A DNA stretch of 64,000 bases from Chloroflexota bacterium (GCA_021414245.1 JAIOOU010000003.1:248001-312000), one strand, 5' to 3'. Counted from the first letter of the stretch, positions 31,217-40,432 are shown. Program-made: numbers and translations. The notes: generated by a model from the sequence alone, not told the origin.

Positions 31217-33004
31217 TTAATCCACCGTCAGCGTCTTGGATAGATTCCTTGGAAAGTCAGGATCGAACCCGCGCATCACGCTCATGTGATACGAGAGCAA
31301 TTGCAGCGGCAGGACGCCCAACAGGGCGCTGATCTGCGGGTCGGACCTGGGGATGACGACCAGATCATCGCCGTTGGAACGCAAGCGGGCGTCCTCTTCT
31401 GCGATGGTGATCGTCCGTGCGCCGCGCACTTTCACTTCATTAATGCCGCTGATGATAAGCGGCACATCGTTCGGTCCCGCGACAAACACAATCGGGAAGC
31501 CCTTGCTGACCGCGGAGAGCGGTCCATGCTTGAATTCGGTCGAGAGCATGCCTTCGCAATGGGCATACGTAATTTCTTTTAATTTCAACGCGCCTTCCAA
31601 GGCAATGGGGTAGGTCGCGCCGTAGCCAAGACAGTACATATCGTTCCACTTGTTGATGTCTTTCGCGATCGCTTCGATCTGCGGTCCGACCATCTCGATC
31701 GTCTGCTCCATCAATTCAGGGATACGCAAAAGTTCGCTCGTATCTTTGCCAGCCAGCCGGTAGGCCAGATACAGGAAGGTCACGACCTGGTTGGTAAATG
31801 TCTTCGTGGCGGGCACGCTGATCTCGTATCCGCAGCACAGGGGCAGACAGAACGAAGTGGCCTTCGTCAACGTGGACCCGACCACATTGGCCAGTCCAAA
31901 ACAGGACATGCTGCGCTTCTCGGCGGCTTCCAGGGCATTCAACACATCCTTGGTCTCGCCAGATTGACTGACGAAAATCCCAACATCGTCATGACCCACC
32001 GCCGGTGCATACTGCGCGATAAATTGCGGGGCGAGGACCGGGATCGCGGCGCGTCCCGCCAACTGTGCAAAGAAGACCGAACCCACCGAGGCGGCGTGAT
32101 AGCTCGTGCCGCAGCCGATCAAATACAAATGGTCTGCGCTCTTCATCTTTTCGATCACATGCTCGACCTCGGGACTGCCATCCAGTAAATGGAGCAGTTC
32201 GCGCGCGACCTGCGGCTGTTCGTGGATCTCCTTGAGCATGAAATGCGCGAAGCCGCCCTTTTGGACCGCGTCCATGGTCTCGGTGACCAGTTCGGGCTGG
32301 CGCTCGATCAATTTGCCGTCCTTGACCGAGCGGATCTCCACCCGGTCCGCCCACAAGGTGACGATCTCTCCGTCCTGCGGGCGGATCACATTCCGGGTTA
32401 AGGGAAGGATGGAAGGCAGGTCGGACGAAAGACAGGTAAAGCCTTCGCCGAGTCCCACTACCATGCCCGAGCCTTTTTTGAAGGCATACAGTTTGTCGTC
32501 GTTGGCGCGTCCGATCACGAAGGCGTAATCGCCCTGCAGGTCGCCGTACGCCAGGCGGATCGCATCGATGAACTCATATCCGCGGTTGATATATCTTTCG
32601 ACCGCATGCACACAGGTCTCGCCGTCGTTTTGTGAGCGCACGGTCATGCCTTCGGCCATGAATTCCTGGCGCAGTTCGACATTGTTCACCACGTTGCCGT
32701 TGTGCGCGCCGACCAGGTCGCCGTCCGAATCCAGGTGCGGCTGCGAATTGATCTGCGAGGGTTCGCCGAAGGTGGCCCAGCGCAGCTGCGTGATGCCGCG
32801 CTGTCCGCGCATTTCGGCGATGTTGTATTTCGCCGCTACAGAATCGACCTTGCCCACATCCTTGCGCAGGTCGATCTTCCCATTATTCAACGTGGCCGCA
32901 CCGACAGAGTCGTAGCCGCGGTAGGTGAGTCGCTCCGCCGCCGAGATTAGTATGGGGCCAAGCGCTTCTTCCTTGTTTGTTACGTATCCGAAAATTCCAC
33001 ACAT
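31217..33004 (-). CDS. glmS: Glutamine--fructose-6-phosphate aminotransferase (isomerizing)
   Basis: Makes glucosamine-6-phosphate from fructose-6-phosphate and glutamine, the first step to UDP-GlcNAc. The N-terminal nucleophile Cys2 is present (MCGIFGYV), with LTYRGYDSVG. Two SIS domains (about 280-410, 450-590) carry CGTSYHAA, SQSGETKDVLNALEAAE, GALKLKEITYAHCEG and the C-terminal SKTLTVD. The glutaminase pocket differs from the usual HTRWATHG...NAHPH: here QLRWATFG...NSQPH, while Arg, Trp, AHNG and an NDGE Asp remain. Length (595) is normal. It has its own promoter and terminator; no glmS ribozyme is apparent upstream. Confidence 0.92.
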   Translation of the reverse strand: MCGIFGYVTNKEEALGPILISAAERLTYRGYDSVGAATLNNGKIDLRKDVGKVDSVAAKYNIAEMRGQRGITQLRWATFGEPSQINSQPHLDSDGDLVGAHNGNVVNNVELRQEFMAEGMTVRSQNDGETCVHAVERYINRGYEFIDAIRLAYGDLQGDYAFVIGRANDDKLYAFKKGSGMVVGLGEGFTCLSSDLPSILPLTRNVIRPQDGEIVTLWADRVEIRSVKDGKLIERQPELVTETMDAVQKGGFAHFMLKEIHEQPQVARELLHLLDGSPEVEHVIEKMKSADHLYLIGCGTSYHAASVGSVFFAQLAGRAAIPVLAPQFIAQYAPAVGHDDVGIFVSQSGETKDVLNALEAAEKRSMSCFGLANVVGSTLTKATSFCLPLCCGYEISVPATKTFTNQVVTFLYLAYRLAGKDTSELLRIPELMEQTIEMVGPQIEAIAKDINKWNDMYCLGYGATYPIALEGALKLKEITYAHCEGMLSTEFKHGPLSAVSKGFPIVFVAGPNDVPLIISGINEVKVRGARTITIAEEDARLRSNGDDLVVIPRSDPQISALLGVLPLQLLSYHMSVMRGFDPDFPRNLSKTLTVD

Positions 33005-33038
33005 GGATATTATTCTCCTGGTTTGAAATAATGAGGGG

Positions 33039-33067
33039 ATTATAGCGATACCGGACGGAAGGGTAAA
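33039..33067 (-). promoter_or_regulatory. Promoter of glmS
   Basis: Minus strand TTTACC (33062-33067), 17-base spacer, TATAAT (33039-33044). Leader of about 28 nt containing AGGAG before the ATG. Confidence 0.65.
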
Positions 33068-33116
33068 CTAATATTCCGCATCAATTTGATTGTAAATTGT
33101 CACAGATCGAGAGGCT

Positions 33117-33539
33117 TCACTCCAGCTTTAAATTCCCGTTTTCATCGAATGGGATGAACGGATTGTAGGCGACCTCCCAAAGATGATCATCGGGATCGGC
33201 AAAATACGAACTGTATCCACCCCAAAACACCTTCTGGGGCTCCTTGGCGATTTTTACGCCCTTTGATCTCAGGTCGCTGATGATCTCATCCACTTCGGAT
33301 TCGCTGCCGGCATTGTACGCAATTGTAAATCCCGCAAAGCCGCTTCCCTGCGGAGATACCATCGCATCCTGAGCCAATTCATTGCGGGGATAAATGGCCA
33401 GCACAACTCCTCCTGCCTGAAAGAAGGCAATGCCCTCCTGAGGTCTGGAAGTTTTCCAACCCAATATTTCCGTATAGAATTTTTGGGAGATCTCAAAATT
33501 GGAGACCCCCAGCGTGATGATGTGAAGATGTTGATTCAT
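33117..33539 (-). CDS. VOC (glyoxalase/bleomycin resistance) family protein
   Basis: 140-residue vicinal-oxygen-chelate fold protein with two beta-alpha-beta-beta-beta modules. HIITLGVSNFEISQKFYTEILGWK at the N-terminus carries the first metal-ligand His, and YFADPDDHLWEVAYNPF at the C-terminus has the typical DPDGxxxE-like pattern. Enzymatic reaction unknown; some relatives are dioxygenases or thiol transferases. The start ATG 33539 is favoured (AAGGA upstream and a conserved start); earlier in-frame starts lack conservation. Follows the DUF1786 gene by 16 nt, so they may be co-transcribed. Confidence 0.82.
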   Translation of the reverse strand: MNQHLHIITLGVSNFEISQKFYTEILGWKTSRPQEGIAFFQAGGVVLAIYPRNELAQDAMVSPQGSGFAGFTIAYNAGSESEVDEIISDLRSKGVKIAKEPQKVFWGGYSSYFADPDDHLWEVAYNPFIPFDENGNLKLE

Positions 33540-33555
33540 GGATCTGATTTTCCTT

Positions 33556-34704
33556 TCAGGATGACCTGTCCCATGGGGCGACCCCACGCCCGCGCCCGTT
33601 TCGGAGCGACCCGGTCACTGCCTCTGCCACTTCCGGCAGGATCTCCGCCGTGGCCGCCAGCAGCCCAAAGCAGCCTGCAATCATCATGTCACCGAAGGGA
33701 ACGGCAAAATATGGCTTCAATGTTGGCCGGTTCATAAACATGGAGCGCCGCGGTCCGGTCACCACCACATCGAACTCATCCCTTCCAAATTCAAATGGCT
33801 CTTTCCCATACACCAGGGCGCCGTGGCCCATGTCATCGAAAATATCCTGATGCTTCAGCGACCCATCGGCCAGGGCGCGTATATATTTTTCCAATTTCGG
33901 AAGATCGATCTCGCCCGTGTGATGTTCGAAGACTCCCTCGATGCCTTCCCCCAGGCGAAAGGCCAGTGTATGGAAATTTCCTACATTGACAATGATCTTG
34001 TGTTTGTGGCTCATGACAGCCGGATCAAAATCCGCGCCCAGCACTGCAGCTGGAGCAGTGTCCATCACCACCAACGGGCAGGGCAGCAGGCTGGCCGAGT
34101 TCGCCACGGCTCCCAGGCGGGTCATGATCTTCGGGATGTCGTTTGAAAGATAAGCAAAGGCGGAAAGTGAATTTTCAGCCTTGATCCTTTCATCGAGATA
34201 ATCAAAGCGGAATTGTCTGTCTGAAACCCCGGCGGGCGCATTGCCATGGTCAAAGACCGCCACGGCCACCGCGGCGAGATCCTGCATGGAAACGCCGTAA
34301 TCCGAGAAGGTCCGGGAGATTAATTCAAAGTCGAAATCCTTGAGTTCAATATGCAGGGCGGAGGATGAGAGTCTGCGGGCTTCATCTTCCGAGACAAGCT
34401 TGATCCCCAGTTTCTCCACCCTGTCCAGCTCATCATTGAGCGTTGTCGCAGCGGAAGGCGTCATGTAAACCGGAATCTTCGCGCGGGCGATCTCTTCAAT
34501 GGCCCAGGCTGAAGGGCCGCCTCCCATCTGATGGCCTGTCAACAGGATTGGGGTCCGCGCAGGAAGCGCCTGCTTGAGGCGGCGATGCACCATCATTGTA
34601 GGTGAAGGCAGGACGAGTTTGAATCCGTTCTCAATGTCGAGATCCGAATCGTATAGAAAGATGTCCTGCGTGCCGGTGCCGATGTCAACCGTTAAGATTT
34701 TCAT
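33556..34704 (-). CDS. DUF1786 family protein
   Basis: 382 residues matching the DUF1786 family (COG4012), sometimes labelled a putative pyruvate formate-lyase activating enzyme, although no radical-SAM CxxxCxxC motif is visible. The N-terminal KILTVDIGTGTQDIFLYD resembles the phosphate-1 loop of actin-like/ASKHA ATPases, and IIVNVGNFHTLAF later resembles a second nucleotide loop. So an ATP-binding role is plausible, but function is unknown. ATG 34704 is chosen because the conserved part starts at once. Upstream and downstream genes point the same way, without a shared theme. Confidence 0.8.
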   Translation of the reverse strand: MKILTVDIGTGTQDIFLYDSDLDIENGFKLVLPSPTMMVHRRLKQALPARTPILLTGHQMGGGPSAWAIEEIARAKIPVYMTPSAATTLNDELDRVEKLGIKLVSEDEARRLSSSALHIELKDFDFELISRTFSDYGVSMQDLAAVAVAVFDHGNAPAGVSDRQFRFDYLDERIKAENSLSAFAYLSNDIPKIMTRLGAVANSASLLPCPLVVMDTAPAAVLGADFDPAVMSHKHKIIVNVGNFHTLAFRLGEGIEGVFEHHTGEIDLPKLEKYIRALADGSLKHQDIFDDMGHGALVYGKEPFEFGRDEFDVVVTGPRRSMFMNRPTLKPYFAVPFGDMMIAGCFGLLAATAEILPEVAEAVTGSLRNGRGRGVAPWDRSS

Positions 34705-34746
34705 GATTAATGTTGCCGGGCAATTCCGCCCCGCCATTGCGTGATA

Positions 34747-35619
34747 TTAGATTTCAATTCCCAGCCATCTGCGGATGAAGTAGCCAATGACAAACGAGAA
34801 GGCGGCCACGCTCAGGCTTAAGCCGGCCATTTCCAGGAAACGTTCCTTGAACGATTCACCCTTGGCGATGGAAATGTAATAATTGAAAACCGCGATGATG
34901 ATCACGGCTGTGGTCAGGGCAATTGCAAGATCGAGATAATAATTTTCAAAAAGCAGGTAGGGCAGGATCAACAGGGTGACAGTGACAATGTAGGCGATGC
35001 CGGTGTAGACCGCGGCGCGGACCGGATGTTTGCTGGTCTTTTCCGAACGGGTCGATAAATATTCACTGGCAGCCATGGAGAGTGACGCGGCGATGCCGGT
35101 GATCAATCCCGAGAGGGCGATCAACTTTACGTTTTGCAGGGCGAGAGTTAACCCGGCCAGGGCGCCGGTCAATTCCACGAGGGCGTCGTTCAAGCCAAGC
35201 ACGACCGAACCCGCATATTGAAGTCTTTCCTCGTCGAGCATTTCAATTAACTGATGCTCATGCCTGTCCTCTTCATCATGATATTGAGCCGCCTCCGGGA
35301 TCTCCTTGGCGACCGATTCGTAATTCACCTGTGCGGCTTCCTCGCCGAGTTCCATCAGTTTGACGCCGAAGGTGAAGCCGAAGGTCAGGCTGACCAGATA
35401 ATAAAACCAGACAAAAAGCCAGCGCGGCTGGACCTCCTCACCTGTGTATTCCTTCCAGCCGTTGTAATGTCGGAGCTCATCCTCGGCGATCTGGTCGAGG
35501 ATCCTTGCGTTTTCGGGTGATTTAATGCGTTGCGCGAGGCGCTTGTAAATATGGTATTCGGTGATCTCCGTCTGTTGGAACAAAAGGACTTTGTTTCGGG
35601 TATCGTCACTAAGCTGCAT
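34747..35619 (-). CDS. Ferritin-like (rubrerythrin) domain fused to VIT1/CCC1 membrane domain
   Basis: Residues 1-140 form a four-helix ferritin-like di-iron domain, with Glu and ExxH patterns QTEITEYHIYKRLA, AEDELRHYNGWKEY, and EEDRHEHQLIEMLDEERLQYAG. Residues 145-290 are a VIT1-type iron/manganese transporter (GLNDALVELTGALAGLTLAL, ASLSMAASEYLSTRSE, five helices). The layout is that of membrane-bound ferritin A (MbfA) and its relatives, which export iron or sequester it. Here a hydrophobic stretch (FVWFYYLVSLTFGFTFG) also interrupts the ferritin part. Iron homeostasis role inferred. Confidence 0.88.
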   Translation of the reverse strand: MQLSDDTRNKVLLFQQTEITEYHIYKRLAQRIKSPENARILDQIAEDELRHYNGWKEYTGEEVQPRWLFVWFYYLVSLTFGFTFGVKLMELGEEAAQVNYESVAKEIPEAAQYHDEEDRHEHQLIEMLDEERLQYAGSVVLGLNDALVELTGALAGLTLALQNVKLIALSGLITGIAASLSMAASEYLSTRSEKTSKHPVRAAVYTGIAYIVTVTLLILPYLLFENYYLDLAIALTTAVIIIAVFNYYISIAKGESFKERFLEMAGLSLSVAAFSFVIGYFIRRWLGIEI

Positions 35620-35811
35620 AATTGCGGACTCCTGAGTTTGATATTTGTATTGTAAGCCATTTTATTGGGCAAAAGACGCGATTTTAACCTTCTCAAACGG
35701 CCTTATTTTGGAGAGATTGTCAATCCTGTAAAAAGTAACAAATTTTTTGAGTAGTTGTATTTTGTTCCATTAAGTTGTACCATCAAGCTAACAAATTTTC
35801 AGGAGGAAATC

Positions 35812-36567
35812 ATGCAGCGCAAAAATCAATACCCGCTTACAACTCTCATCCTGGTATTAGTTCTGGTCTCTCTGGCCTGCGGCGCACAGCCCACGCCAGA
35901 GCCCACGGCCACTGCCACCGTCGTACCATCGAAGACCCCCAGACCGAGCGCAACCCCCAGACCGACTATCACCCCCAATCTTGCAGCCACCCAGCGGATG
36001 ACTGACCTGAATGCGGAAGCCCAGAGCTACTTTGACAAGGGATATCTGATGACCGCCAAGGGCAGATTTACCGAACTTGATGATTTCAATGAGGAATGGG
36101 CGCAGCTTGGCTGGTATAACTGGTGGATCCTGGATAATAAAGCCGACGATTTTTACATGAGCGCACATTTCAAATGGAGCAGCGCCTATAAGAACTCCGA
36201 TATTTCCGGTTGTGGATTTATCTTCGGCATCCAGGATAATAACGACCACTACGCAGTCTTTTTGGATCGCTCCAGGATCCTGTTCATCGATGCGGATATG
36301 AGCAGTGGCGGCGGACGTCCGCTCGGGACCACTCGTGGAACGAACCTGGTAACCTTCGACGATAACACCGAGGCCGATTTTGCAGTGATCGTTAAAGGAA
36401 CCTATTCATACGTCCTGGTAAACAATGAAGTCGTTGGCGAATACACCCTTGCGCAAAGCAGACCCTTGTATGGAAACCTGGGTTTGACGCTGTTGTCCGG
36501 TACAAACAAGGATTATGGCACGCGTTGCGAGATGACCGAGCTTCACCTTTGGGTCCCCTTGAAGTAA
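35812..36567 (+). CDS. Predicted lipoprotein with Pro/Thr linker and beta-sandwich domain
   Basis: AGGAGG precedes ATG 35812; the signal peptide has lipobox LVSLAC (Cys about residue 23). A linker of TP and PR repeats (TPRPSATPRPTITP) spans to about 60. The C-terminal domain (about 75-250; FNEEWAQLGWYNWWILDNKADDF, GCGFIFGIQDNNDHYAVFLDRSRI, LVNNEVVGEYTL) has the laminin-G/DUF1080-like concanavalin fold pattern, likely binding carbohydrate or another ligand at the cell surface. Flanked by opposite-strand genes. Function unknown. Confidence 0.78.
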   Translation: MQRKNQYPLTTLILVLVLVSLACGAQPTPEPTATATVVPSKTPRPSATPRPTITPNLAATQRMTDLNAEAQSYFDKGYLMTAKGRFTELDDFNEEWAQLGWYNWWILDNKADDFYMSAHFKWSSAYKNSDISGCGFIFGIQDNNDHYAVFLDRSRILFIDADMSSGGGRPLGTTRGTNLVTFDDNTEADFAVIVKGTYSYVLVNNEVVGEYTLAQSRPLYGNLGLTLLSGTNKDYGTRCEMTELHLWVPLK

Positions 36568-36590
36568 TTCCTGTCAATACATTCCAGGAT

Positions 36591-36624
36591 AAAAAAAGAC
36601 GCGCCATGCGGCGCGTCTTTTTTT
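36591..36624. terminator. Bidirectional terminator
   Basis: Stem AAAAAAAGACGCGCC with GGCGCGTCTTTTTTT around loop ATGC; used by the lipoprotein gene and the convergent methyltransferase gene. Confidence 0.92.
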
Positions 36625-37429
36625 ATCCTTCCTTTTGCAAAACGAAGTACCAGTATCTTCTGTTATCGAGGTGCGGGGTGGCATTTGGGGAGTCCGGGCT
36701 TAAGCCTGCGAAGTGATAGAACTGTTTGCGCAGGATGGCCGGGACAAATTTGTCCACCAGCTGCATGCGCCGTTCCCGATCCAGCTCCATGGCTTTCAAG
36801 ACGTTGTCAGTGATGTCTTCCTCCTTGATCAATTTCAAGCCCATGCTTTTCAACTGTGCGTGCCAGAGGTCGACTTTTTCCGTGTAGCGCAGGTCCGTGT
36901 AAAGGAAATATCCGTTGGGTTTGAGCACACGTTTGACGTGTTCGAAGAATTTGGTAATGTTGGGATAGTAGAGTGAGGCTTCCACATTCACAACCACATC
37001 GAAGGAGTTATCCGGAAAGGTGAGTGCTTCGGCGTTGCCGTGGCGGAATTTGAGGCCATCGACCTTGTAATGACTTTGGCAGAACTCGATGGCTCGCGCT
37101 GAAAAATCCACGCCGGTGTAGGATTTTGGCTTGAAATAATTCATGATGAAATGCGCGCCGCCGCCGCGTCCTGAGGAGACTTCCAGAGCATCGCATCCGC
37201 TCCAGTCCACGGATTTGGCCACATGATGATAAAGCTGAAGGGAATATCTGTGCTTTTCGTTTTCAGGGTCGAGTTTGAGCGGTTCGGCGCCTTCATGGTG
37301 GGCAGTATAGCCGAAATTCATGAAGAGCACTTCCTTCTTCAGATTCAGTGCAGAGATGAATTCATATTGCAGGCGGGTCAGCCAGCTTTTTACATTTGGG
37401 AAGCGGTGGAATAAAAGCTTGTTAAGCAT
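36623..37429 (-). CDS. SAM-dependent class I methyltransferase
   Basis: 268 residues. Rossmann SAM-binding site about residues 75-165: ALEVSSGRGGGAHFIMNYF (motif I), YTGVDFSARAIEFCQ (motif II), GNAEALTFPDNSFDVVVNVEASLYYPN (post-II), with VLKPNGYFLYTDLR following. It resembles methyltransferases of polyketide and lipid tailoring (phthiotriol-type), but no such cluster is nearby. ATG 37429 has GGAGAG upstream; earlier in-frame starts are unsupported. Substrate unknown. Confidence 0.82.
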   Translation of the reverse strand: MLNKLLFHRFPNVKSWLTRLQYEFISALNLKKEVLFMNFGYTAHHEGAEPLKLDPENEKHRYSLQLYHHVAKSVDWSGCDALEVSSGRGGGAHFIMNYFKPKSYTGVDFSARAIEFCQSHYKVDGLKFRHGNAEALTFPDNSFDVVVNVEASLYYPNITKFFEHVKRVLKPNGYFLYTDLRYTEKVDLWHAQLKSMGLKLIKEEDITDNVLKAMELDRERRMQLVDKFVPAILRKQFYHFAGLSPDSPNATPHLDNRRYWYFVLQKEG

Positions 37430-37526
37430 ATCTCTCCTCTGAACTTTGGCTTTCGGTTGGTTGCTGATTATAACCCTGTGCCCCCTCGGTAGATGCAAAA
37501 ATAAGATGAGATTATTTTCACGAATC

Positions 37527-37565
37527 AAAAAAGGGCCGCAAAGTTCAATTTTGCGACCCTTTTTA
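37527..37565 (-). terminator. Terminator after gcvPB
   Basis: Arms AAAAAAGGGCCGCAAA and TTTGCGACCCTTTTT with loop GTTCAA, 15 nt past the gcvPB stop codon; reads as a strong intrinsic terminator on the minus strand. Confidence 0.85.
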
Positions 37566-37579
37566 TTGAAATTTTCCTT

Positions 37580-39067
37580 TTACCTCATGGACTCGTAGTT
37601 CTCCGGCAGCCAGCAGCACAGGACCAGTTCACGTGCGGCCTTAACCTCATCCATGCGGCCAAATTTAGTGGTATGGGGCGCATCATGAAGCAGCTCCGGC
37701 TGGGACCTGGCCTCTTCTGCGATCTTGATTAGTGCGTCTGCGAAACGATCGAGGGTGTCCTTATTCTCGGTCTCGGTCGGCTCGATCATCAGGGCTTCGT
37801 GCACGATCAGGGGGAAATAGTTTGTGGGTGGATGGAAATTGTAATCCATCAGACGCTTGGCAATATCGAGGGCGCGCACATCACTGCCTTCAAAGGCTCC
37901 CTCAGCCACAAATTCATGCATGCAGATGCGATCATACGGGATCTTGTACGTACCACGCAGGCGGGCTTGCAGATAATTCGCATTGAGCACTGCATACTGC
38001 GAGATATCCTTGAGGCCGTTGGGGCCGTGCATGGAGATGTACGTGTAGGCGCGGACCAGTCCGCCGCCGAAATGACCGTGGAAGGCTTTCATTCGTCCAA
38101 TGCTTTGCTTGGGGGTAATGAAACCATAAAGAGGTTCCATTTCATCATCGCCTTCCTCGACGATCCCGACCAGGGGCGAGGGCAGGAAGTCCACCAGGCG
38201 TTTGCTTACACCAACCGGGCCGGAACCTGGTCCGCCGCCGCCATGCGGGACGGAAAAGGTCTTGTGCAGGTTGATGTGCATTACATCAAAGCCAACATCG
38301 CCGGGGCGGACAATACCGAGCAGCGCGTTCAAGTTTGCGCCGTCGCCATACATCAGTCCGCCGCATTTGTGGACCAGTTCCACGACCTTCTCGATGTGTT
38401 CGTCGAACATGCCGAGGGTGTTCGGGTTGGTAAGCATCATGCCCACGACCGTATCGTCACAGGCGGCTTCCAAGGCTTTCAGGTCGACATTTCCGCGTTC
38501 ATCCGAGGGGATGGTGACCACACTCATGCCCAGCATGCCGGCCGAGGCGGGGTTAGTTCCGTGCGCTGCATCCGGGATGAGCATCTTGGTGCGTTTGGTG
38601 TCGTTGCGTGATTTGTGATAGGCGGCCATCATGAGCACGCCTGTGAATTCACCGTGAGCGCCCGCGGCCGGCTGCAGGGTGATGCCTGCGAAGCCGCTGA
38701 TCTCCTTCAGCCATTCCTGCAATTCGTACATCAAAACAAGATTGCCCTGCACGGTCTCGATCGGTTGTAATGGATGAGTGTAAAGGAAACCGGGCAGGCG
38801 GCAGGTGTCCTCGTTGATCTTGGGGTTGTACTTCATGGTGCAGGAACCCAAAGGGTAAAAGCCGTCGTCGACGCTGTAGTTGAATTTGCTCAGGCGCGTA
38901 TAGTGCCGAACCACGTCCACTTCGGCGAGCTCAGGCAGGGGCAGCTCGGAGCGCAGTAAATTTTTGGGAGGCAGGGCAGTTGCCGGCACGTCCGAGGCGG
39001 GCATGGTCACGCCGAGCCGGCCCGGGGAGGAAAGTTCAAAGATGGTGGGTTCAACAATTGTGGCCAT
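37580..39067 (-). CDS. gcvPB: Glycine dehydrogenase (decarboxylating) subunit 2
   Basis: PLP-bearing half of the P-protein of the glycine cleavage system. The cofactor Lys269 is in INLHKTFSVPHGGGGPGSGPVG. Typical beta-subunit sequence occurs throughout (PLGSCTMKYNPKIN, TNPNTLGMFDEHIEKV, HGTNPASAGMLGM). 495 aa. With GcvPA it decarboxylates glycine and passes the aminomethyl group to lipoyl-GcvH. The start codon overlaps the stop of gcvPA, so the subunits are translated in equal amounts. Under glycine riboswitch control. Confidence 0.97.
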   Translation of the reverse strand: MATIVEPTIFELSSPGRLGVTMPASDVPATALPPKNLLRSELPLPELAEVDVVRHYTRLSKFNYSVDDGFYPLGSCTMKYNPKINEDTCRLPGFLYTHPLQPIETVQGNLVLMYELQEWLKEISGFAGITLQPAAGAHGEFTGVLMMAAYHKSRNDTKRTKMLIPDAAHGTNPASAGMLGMSVVTIPSDERGNVDLKALEAACDDTVVGMMLTNPNTLGMFDEHIEKVVELVHKCGGLMYGDGANLNALLGIVRPGDVGFDVMHINLHKTFSVPHGGGGPGSGPVGVSKRLVDFLPSPLVGIVEEGDDEMEPLYGFITPKQSIGRMKAFHGHFGGGLVRAYTYISMHGPNGLKDISQYAVLNANYLQARLRGTYKIPYDRICMHEFVAEGAFEGSDVRALDIAKRLMDYNFHPPTNYFPLIVHEALMIEPTETENKDTLDRFADALIKIAEEARSQPELLHDAPHTTKFGRMDEVKAARELVLCCWLPENYESMR

Positions 39068-40416
39068 TATTCCATCTCCTTTAATACTTCCACAAGCGTG
39101 TCGATTTCCTGTTTGCTGTTCATCTCCGTGACCGCAACCAGAAGGTGATTTTCCAGGGACGGGTAATCCGTGCCGAGATCGTATCCACCAAAGATGCCGT
39201 GATCAAGGAGGTAGGCGTTCACCTCGCTGGCAGGCTTGGGACAGCACAACACAAATTCGTGGAAGAACGGCTCGCTGAAACACAACCCGAACCCGTCGAT
39301 TTTGCTGAGTTCGGCGGCCGCGTAATGCGCCTTCTGATAACAAAGATTGGCGACCTGCTGCAGGCCGGTTTTCCCGAGCGATGACATGTAGACTGCGGAT
39401 GCAAGCGCCAGCAGACCCTGGTTGGTGCAGATGTTGGAGGTGGCGCGCTCGCGTTTGATGTGCTGTTCGCGCGCGGTGAGGGTCAGGACGTAGGAACGCT
39501 GTCCGCGGTTGTCCACGGTCTCGCCAATCAAACGTCCGGCCATTTTGTGGACGTAGGATTTCTTGGTGGTGAAGAAACCCAGGTACGGTCCGCCATACCA
39601 AAGCGGAATGCCAAAGGGCTGGGCTTCGCCGACGACAATGTCTGCGCCCATTTCGGCGGGGGTCTTGAGCATGAGCAGAGCAGTTGGGTTTGCAACAACG
39701 CAGACCAATGAACCCTTTGCATGCGCATCCTCTATCAGTTTGGTGTAATCGTGGATGCGGCCGAAGAAATCCGGATATTGCACGACGACCAGCATGGTGT
39801 TTTCGTCGATAAGCGACATCAGGGCTCCGGGTCCGACTTCCAGATCGGCTGTTGCATCATCCCCGGCTTCTTCCAGTCCCATGCCTTGTGAGTAGGTACG
39901 GATCACCTCGCGGTATTGCGGGTGGACTGTGGGGGACATGACGATCTTCTTGCGTCTGCCGCGGAACTGTGCAAAGGCAAGATTGACCGCTTCGGCCGTG
40001 GCAGTCGCCCCGTCGTAGTGTGAGGCGTTGGACACTTCCATGCCGGTCAGGTTGGTCATCAGGGATTGATATTCAAAAATGGCCTGCAGGGTGCCCTGGG
40101 AAATTTCAGGTTGATAGGGTGTGTAGGCTGTATAGAATTCACCGCGGCGGAGCATGTGGTCCACCACGGAGGGAACGTAGTGGTTGTACGCACCCGCTCC
40201 GAGAAACGAGATCATGTGTTCGCGCACGTTCTCATTAGTGTTGGCCATTTCACTTAAAAGGGAGGCGGCCTCCATTTCGGTGAGTGCCGGGGGCAGGTCT
40301 AATTTTGGGAAGCGATGTTTTTTAGGGACGGCATCGAACAGGTCATCGAGTGACTTGACACCGACTGTTTTGAGCATCGCATCCCGTTCGTTGGGGGAAA
40401 TCGGGATATAGGTCAT
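39067..40416 (-). CDS. gcvPA: Glycine dehydrogenase (decarboxylating) subunit 1
   Basis: Alpha subunit of the split P-protein. YIPISPNERDAMLKTVGVKSLDDLFDAVP at the start, FLGAGAYNHYVPSVVDHMLRRGEFYTAYTPYQPEISQGTLQAIFEYQ and NVSNASHYDGATA-like sequence (EVSNASHYDGATATAEA) are diagnostic. It lacks the PLP lysine, as expected, and pairs with GcvPB. 449 aa. Lies 16 nt after gcvH and overlaps gcvPB by one base. No gcvT gene (T-protein) is present in the cluster. Confidence 0.97.
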   Translation of the reverse strand: MTYIPISPNERDAMLKTVGVKSLDDLFDAVPKKHRFPKLDLPPALTEMEAASLLSEMANTNENVREHMISFLGAGAYNHYVPSVVDHMLRRGEFYTAYTPYQPEISQGTLQAIFEYQSLMTNLTGMEVSNASHYDGATATAEAVNLAFAQFRGRRKKIVMSPTVHPQYREVIRTYSQGMGLEEAGDDATADLEVGPGALMSLIDENTMLVVVQYPDFFGRIHDYTKLIEDAHAKGSLVCVVANPTALLMLKTPAEMGADIVVGEAQPFGIPLWYGGPYLGFFTTKKSYVHKMAGRLIGETVDNRGQRSYVLTLTAREQHIKRERATSNICTNQGLLALASAVYMSSLGKTGLQQVANLCYQKAHYAAAELSKIDGFGLCFSEPFFHEFVLCCPKPASEVNAYLLDHGIFGGYDLGTDYPSLENHLLVAVTEMNSKQEIDTLVEVLKEME

Positions 40417-40432
40417 GTTGCCTCTAATTCAA

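Noticed and set aside
31217-33004. A glmS ribozyme in the leader of glmS
   Set aside because: The leader is only about 28 nt from a good promoter, too short for the ribozyme.
37799-38611. Rightward frame of 270 codons opposite gcvPB
   Set aside because: Lies fully within a certain gene on the other strand, with a composition expected of an antisense frame.
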